Of a DNA stretch of 6,572 nt, positions 4,919-6,572 are shown piece by piece. This DNA comes from an uncultured bacterium (GTDB lineage Bacteria; Verrucomicrobiota; Kiritimatiellia; RFP12; UBA1067), in the NCBI GenBank assembly GCA_900547945.1, contig URIT01000155.1, positions 1 to 6,572 on the forward strand. The letters run 5' to 3'. A program made the translations under genes and the position numbers. The notes below the pieces were generated by a model, which saw only the letters and a list, made by a program, of their open reading frames with translations, had not been told where the DNA came from and searched no databases. Each line of letters begins with the position of its first letter. Position 1 is the stretch's first letter.

Positions 4919-6509
4919 CCGCCGCCGTGCCCCGCCCCCGGTTCTTGAAGGACGCCGAACCGACCCGTCCGAGCCGGTAGCTCATCATCCGGGGCGAAAT
5001 CCCCAGCTCCCGCGCCGCCGCGCTGTGGTTGCCGCCGTTGCGGCGCAGCGCCTCCTCCAGCACGCGCCGCTCGAACGCCTCCAGCTGCTCGTCGAGCGTG
5101 AGCGTCGTGTTGCCCCGGAAGGGATCCTCGGCGAACTCCTCGGCCTGAAGCGCCGCCGGCAGGTTGTAGCTGTGGATGCAGTCGTCCTTCGCCGTGAGGA
5201 CGGCGCGCTCGATGCAGTTCTCCAGCTCGCGTACGTTCCCCGGCCACGCATACGCCTGCAGCATGTTCATCGCGGGCACCGAAAACTGCGTGACGTTCTT
5301 CTCGTACTTCACGCTCATCTTCGTGAGGAAGTGCTGCGCGAGGAGAAGCACGTCGTCCGCGCGGTCCGCAAGGCGCGGCAGGGAGATCGGGAAGACGGAG
5401 AGGCGGTAGTAGAGGTCTTCGCGGAAGAGCTTCTTCGCCATGAGGTCTTCGAGGTTGCGGCTCGTCGCCGCGATGAAGCGCACGTCGCTCGTCAGCGTCT
5501 CGTTCGAACCGACGCGCGAGAAGGTGCGCTCCTGGAGGAAGCGCAGCAGCTTCACCTGCACGGGGATCGAGAGGTCGCCGATCTCGTCGAGGAAGAGCGT
5601 GCCGCCGTTCGCTGCCTCCGCGCGGCCGATCCGGCGCTCGCGCGCGTCCGTGAACGCCCCCTTCTCGTGGCCAAAGAGCTCCGACTCGACGAGCGCCTCG
5701 GGGAGCGCCGCGCAGTTGAGGACGACGAACGGACGGTCCTTGCGCTGCGACAGGCTCTGGATCGCCTGCGCGACGAGCTCCTTGCCCGTGCCGCTCTCGC
5801 CCCGGATGAGCACGGTCGCCCCGCTCGGCGCCACCTGGCGGATCTGTTCGTAGACACCGCGCATCTCCGGACAGTTCCCGATCAGCCGCCCCGGCGTCTC
5901 CGAGATGATGTCCCGCAGCCGCTGGTTCTCCTGCACGAGGGCCGCCTGCTCGGCATCCTCCGCCCGGCACACGAACGCCGCCTCGGCGACGAGGTTCGCG
6001 ATGATCTCCAGGAGCGCGACGTCCCGCGCGAGCGATCCCGTGTCGCCCGTCATCTCGCGGTCCGCCGACATCGTGCCGATGATCTGCCCCCGGTGCAGCA
6101 GCGGCACGCACACGAACGACAGCGCCTCGTTGATCGTGCGGCTCTGCGTGCGGTTCAGGAACCGGCGGTCCTTGCGCACGTCGCACACGACCTCCGAACG
6201 CCCCGTCTTCGCGACAAGCCCCGTGATACCCTCGCCGATGTGATACCGCCCCAGCGCACGCTCCTCCACGTTGAGCTTCCGCGAGGAGGCGACAATCCGC
6301 AGCTCATCCCCCTCCAGAAGGGTGAAGTTGCCGCGCAGCATGCCCATGCTGCGCTCAAGGATGACAATGACCTCCTCCAGAAGCTTACGCACGTTGCGCT
6401 CACGTGCGACGACGGAGGCGATTTCGCGCAAAACGGAAATTTCGGATGTCAGGCGGCTCAGTGCGTCCATTGCGTGCATAGTGTAGCAAATCGCTCCTTC
6501 TCGTGTCAT
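4911..6509 (-). CDS. Sigma-54-dependent transcriptional activator, GAF-AAA+-Fis (NifA/NorR architecture)
   Basis: This 532-residue bacterial enhancer-binding protein uses ATP to open promoters held by sigma-54 RNA polymerase. A GAF sensor domain covers about 25-180. A helical linker follows, then an AAA+ domain at about 208-430 with Walker A GESGTGKE (237-244), Walker B TLFLDEIGD (304-312), FREDLYYRL (362-370) and WPGNVREL (422-429). A Fis-type helix-turn-helix lies at about 478-515 (NHSAAARELGIS). The sigma-54 contact loop reads GAFTDA (284-289) instead of GAFTGA. With no receiver domain, the signal is probably a ligand bound by GAF. The architecture matches NifA and NorR, but no nif or nor genes are present, so I give no symbol. 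The start is uncertain: the first ATG (6509) has no ribosome site. The ATG at 6479 lies 14 bases from AAGGAG, and the ATG at 6470 begins the part that looks conserved (MDALSRLTSE). It is co-transcribed with the LOG-like gene. Confidence 0.9.
   Translation of the reverse strand: MTREGAICYTMHAMDALSRLTSEISVLREIASVVARERNVRKLLEEVIVILERSMGMLRGNFTLLEGDELRIVASSRKLNVEERALGRYHIGEGITGLVAKTGRSEVVCDVRKDRRFLNRTQSRTINEALSFVCVPLLHRGQIIGTMSADREMTGDTGSLARDVALLEIIANLVAEAAFVCRAEDAEQAALVQENQRLRDIISETPGRLIGNCPEMRGVYEQIRQVAPSGATVLIRGESGTGKELVAQAIQSLSQRKDRPFVVLNCAALPEALVESELFGHEKGAFTDARERRIGRAEAANGGTLFLDEIGDLSIPVQVKLLRFLQERTFSRVGSNETLTSDVRFIAATSRNLEDLMAKKLFREDLYYRLSVFPISLPRLADRADDVLLLAQHFLTKMSVKYEKNVTQFSVPAMNMLQAYAWPGNVRELENCIERAVLTAKDDCIHSYNLPAALQAEEFAEDPFRGNTTLTLDEQLEAFERRVLEEALRRNGGNHSAAARELGISPRMMSYRLGRVGSASFKNRGRGTAADV
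6480..6509 (-). promoter_or_regulatory. Possible sigma-70 promoter overlapping the activator start
   Basis: On the minus strand ATGACA (6509-6504, five of six matches to TTGACA) is 18 bases from TACACT (6485-6480, four of six matches to TATAAT). The -35 box lies on the farthest-upstream candidate start codon. Transcription would begin around 6475-6470, next to the ATG at 6470, implying a very short or leaderless mRNA. Plausible but weak; another promoter may lie upstream. Confidence 0.35.
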
Positions 6510-6529
6510 CAGACAAATGTAATGGGTTA

Positions 6530-6547
6530 GTGGGTTGCGCAGCCCAC
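6530..6547. repeat. Hairpin upstream of the activator gene
   Basis: GTGGGTT (6530-6536) can pair with AGCCCAC (6541-6547) around a GCGC loop, with one G-U pair in plus-strand RNA and a C-A mismatch in minus-strand RNA. It is imperfect and has no T-run. It may be an operator, a transcript end from a gene outside the window, or chance. The remaining bases to 6572 hold nothing I can identify. Confidence 0.3.
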
Positions 6548-6572
6548 CAGCCGAATTGAGGATTAGGGTCGT

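Noticed and set aside
5177..5216. C-X11-C spacing (C432 and C444) in the activator, like the oxygen-sensing cysteines of rhizobial NifA
   Set aside because: The following CX4C pair of the oxygen-sensitive NifA proteins is absent, and NC in the RELENC motif is common in this family, so oxygen sensing by these residues is not supported.
5025..6530. A 501-codon open frame on the plus strand
   Set aside because: It is the mirror of the sigma-54 activator gene and reads as an Arg/Leu/Val/His-rich shadow with no motif.

Overview
This window is very GC-rich, with an almost fixed G/C at third codon positions. It holds six genes: one truncated gene on the plus strand at the left edge and five complete genes on the minus strand. 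A rubrerythrin-type peroxidase, an Fe-S scaffold-like protein and a GGGtGRT-family protein together suggest an obligate anaerobe. A sigma-54 activator adds that the host uses RpoN. A high-GC anaerobe such as a Kiritimatiellae/Verrucomicrobiota-type bacterium would fit, but nothing here fixes the taxon.

Layout, left to right. Positions 3-155 (+) are the last 50 codons of an unrecognised gene. Positions 156-365 are a non-coding convergent gap packed with short inverted repeats. Positions 366-1445 (-) encode an unrecognised protein with one membrane anchor and a Cys-containing exterior domain. Positions 1446-1575 hold an intrinsic terminator for the operon to the right. Positions 1576-3866 (-) are a three-gene operon, read as rubrerythrin, then NifU-like scaffold protein, then GGGtGRT protein. 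It has its own sigma-70-like promoter at 3935-3963. Positions 3980-6509 (-) are a two-gene unit: a GAF-AAA+-Fis sigma-54 activator, overlapped by 8 bases by a LOG-family nucleotide phosphoribohydrolase-like gene. Positions 6510-6572 are non-coding.

How the genes may work together. The rubrerythrin probably removes hydrogen peroxide with a diiron centre and a rubredoxin site. The scaffold-like protein and the GGGtGRT protein of unknown function are co-transcribed with it, which suggests Fe-S or iron handling linked to oxidative stress; this is inference. The activator and LOG-like enzyme are translationally coupled, which suggests that a nucleotide-derived signal or product is tied to the regulator, but no target promoter is visible.

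The points most worth checking are the rubrerythrin/scaffold/GGGtGRT operon, the GAFTDA variant in the activator, the cluster of related palindromes at 155-365, and the unknown anchored protein. No CRISPR array, tRNA, rRNA, insertion sequence or phage gene was seen.
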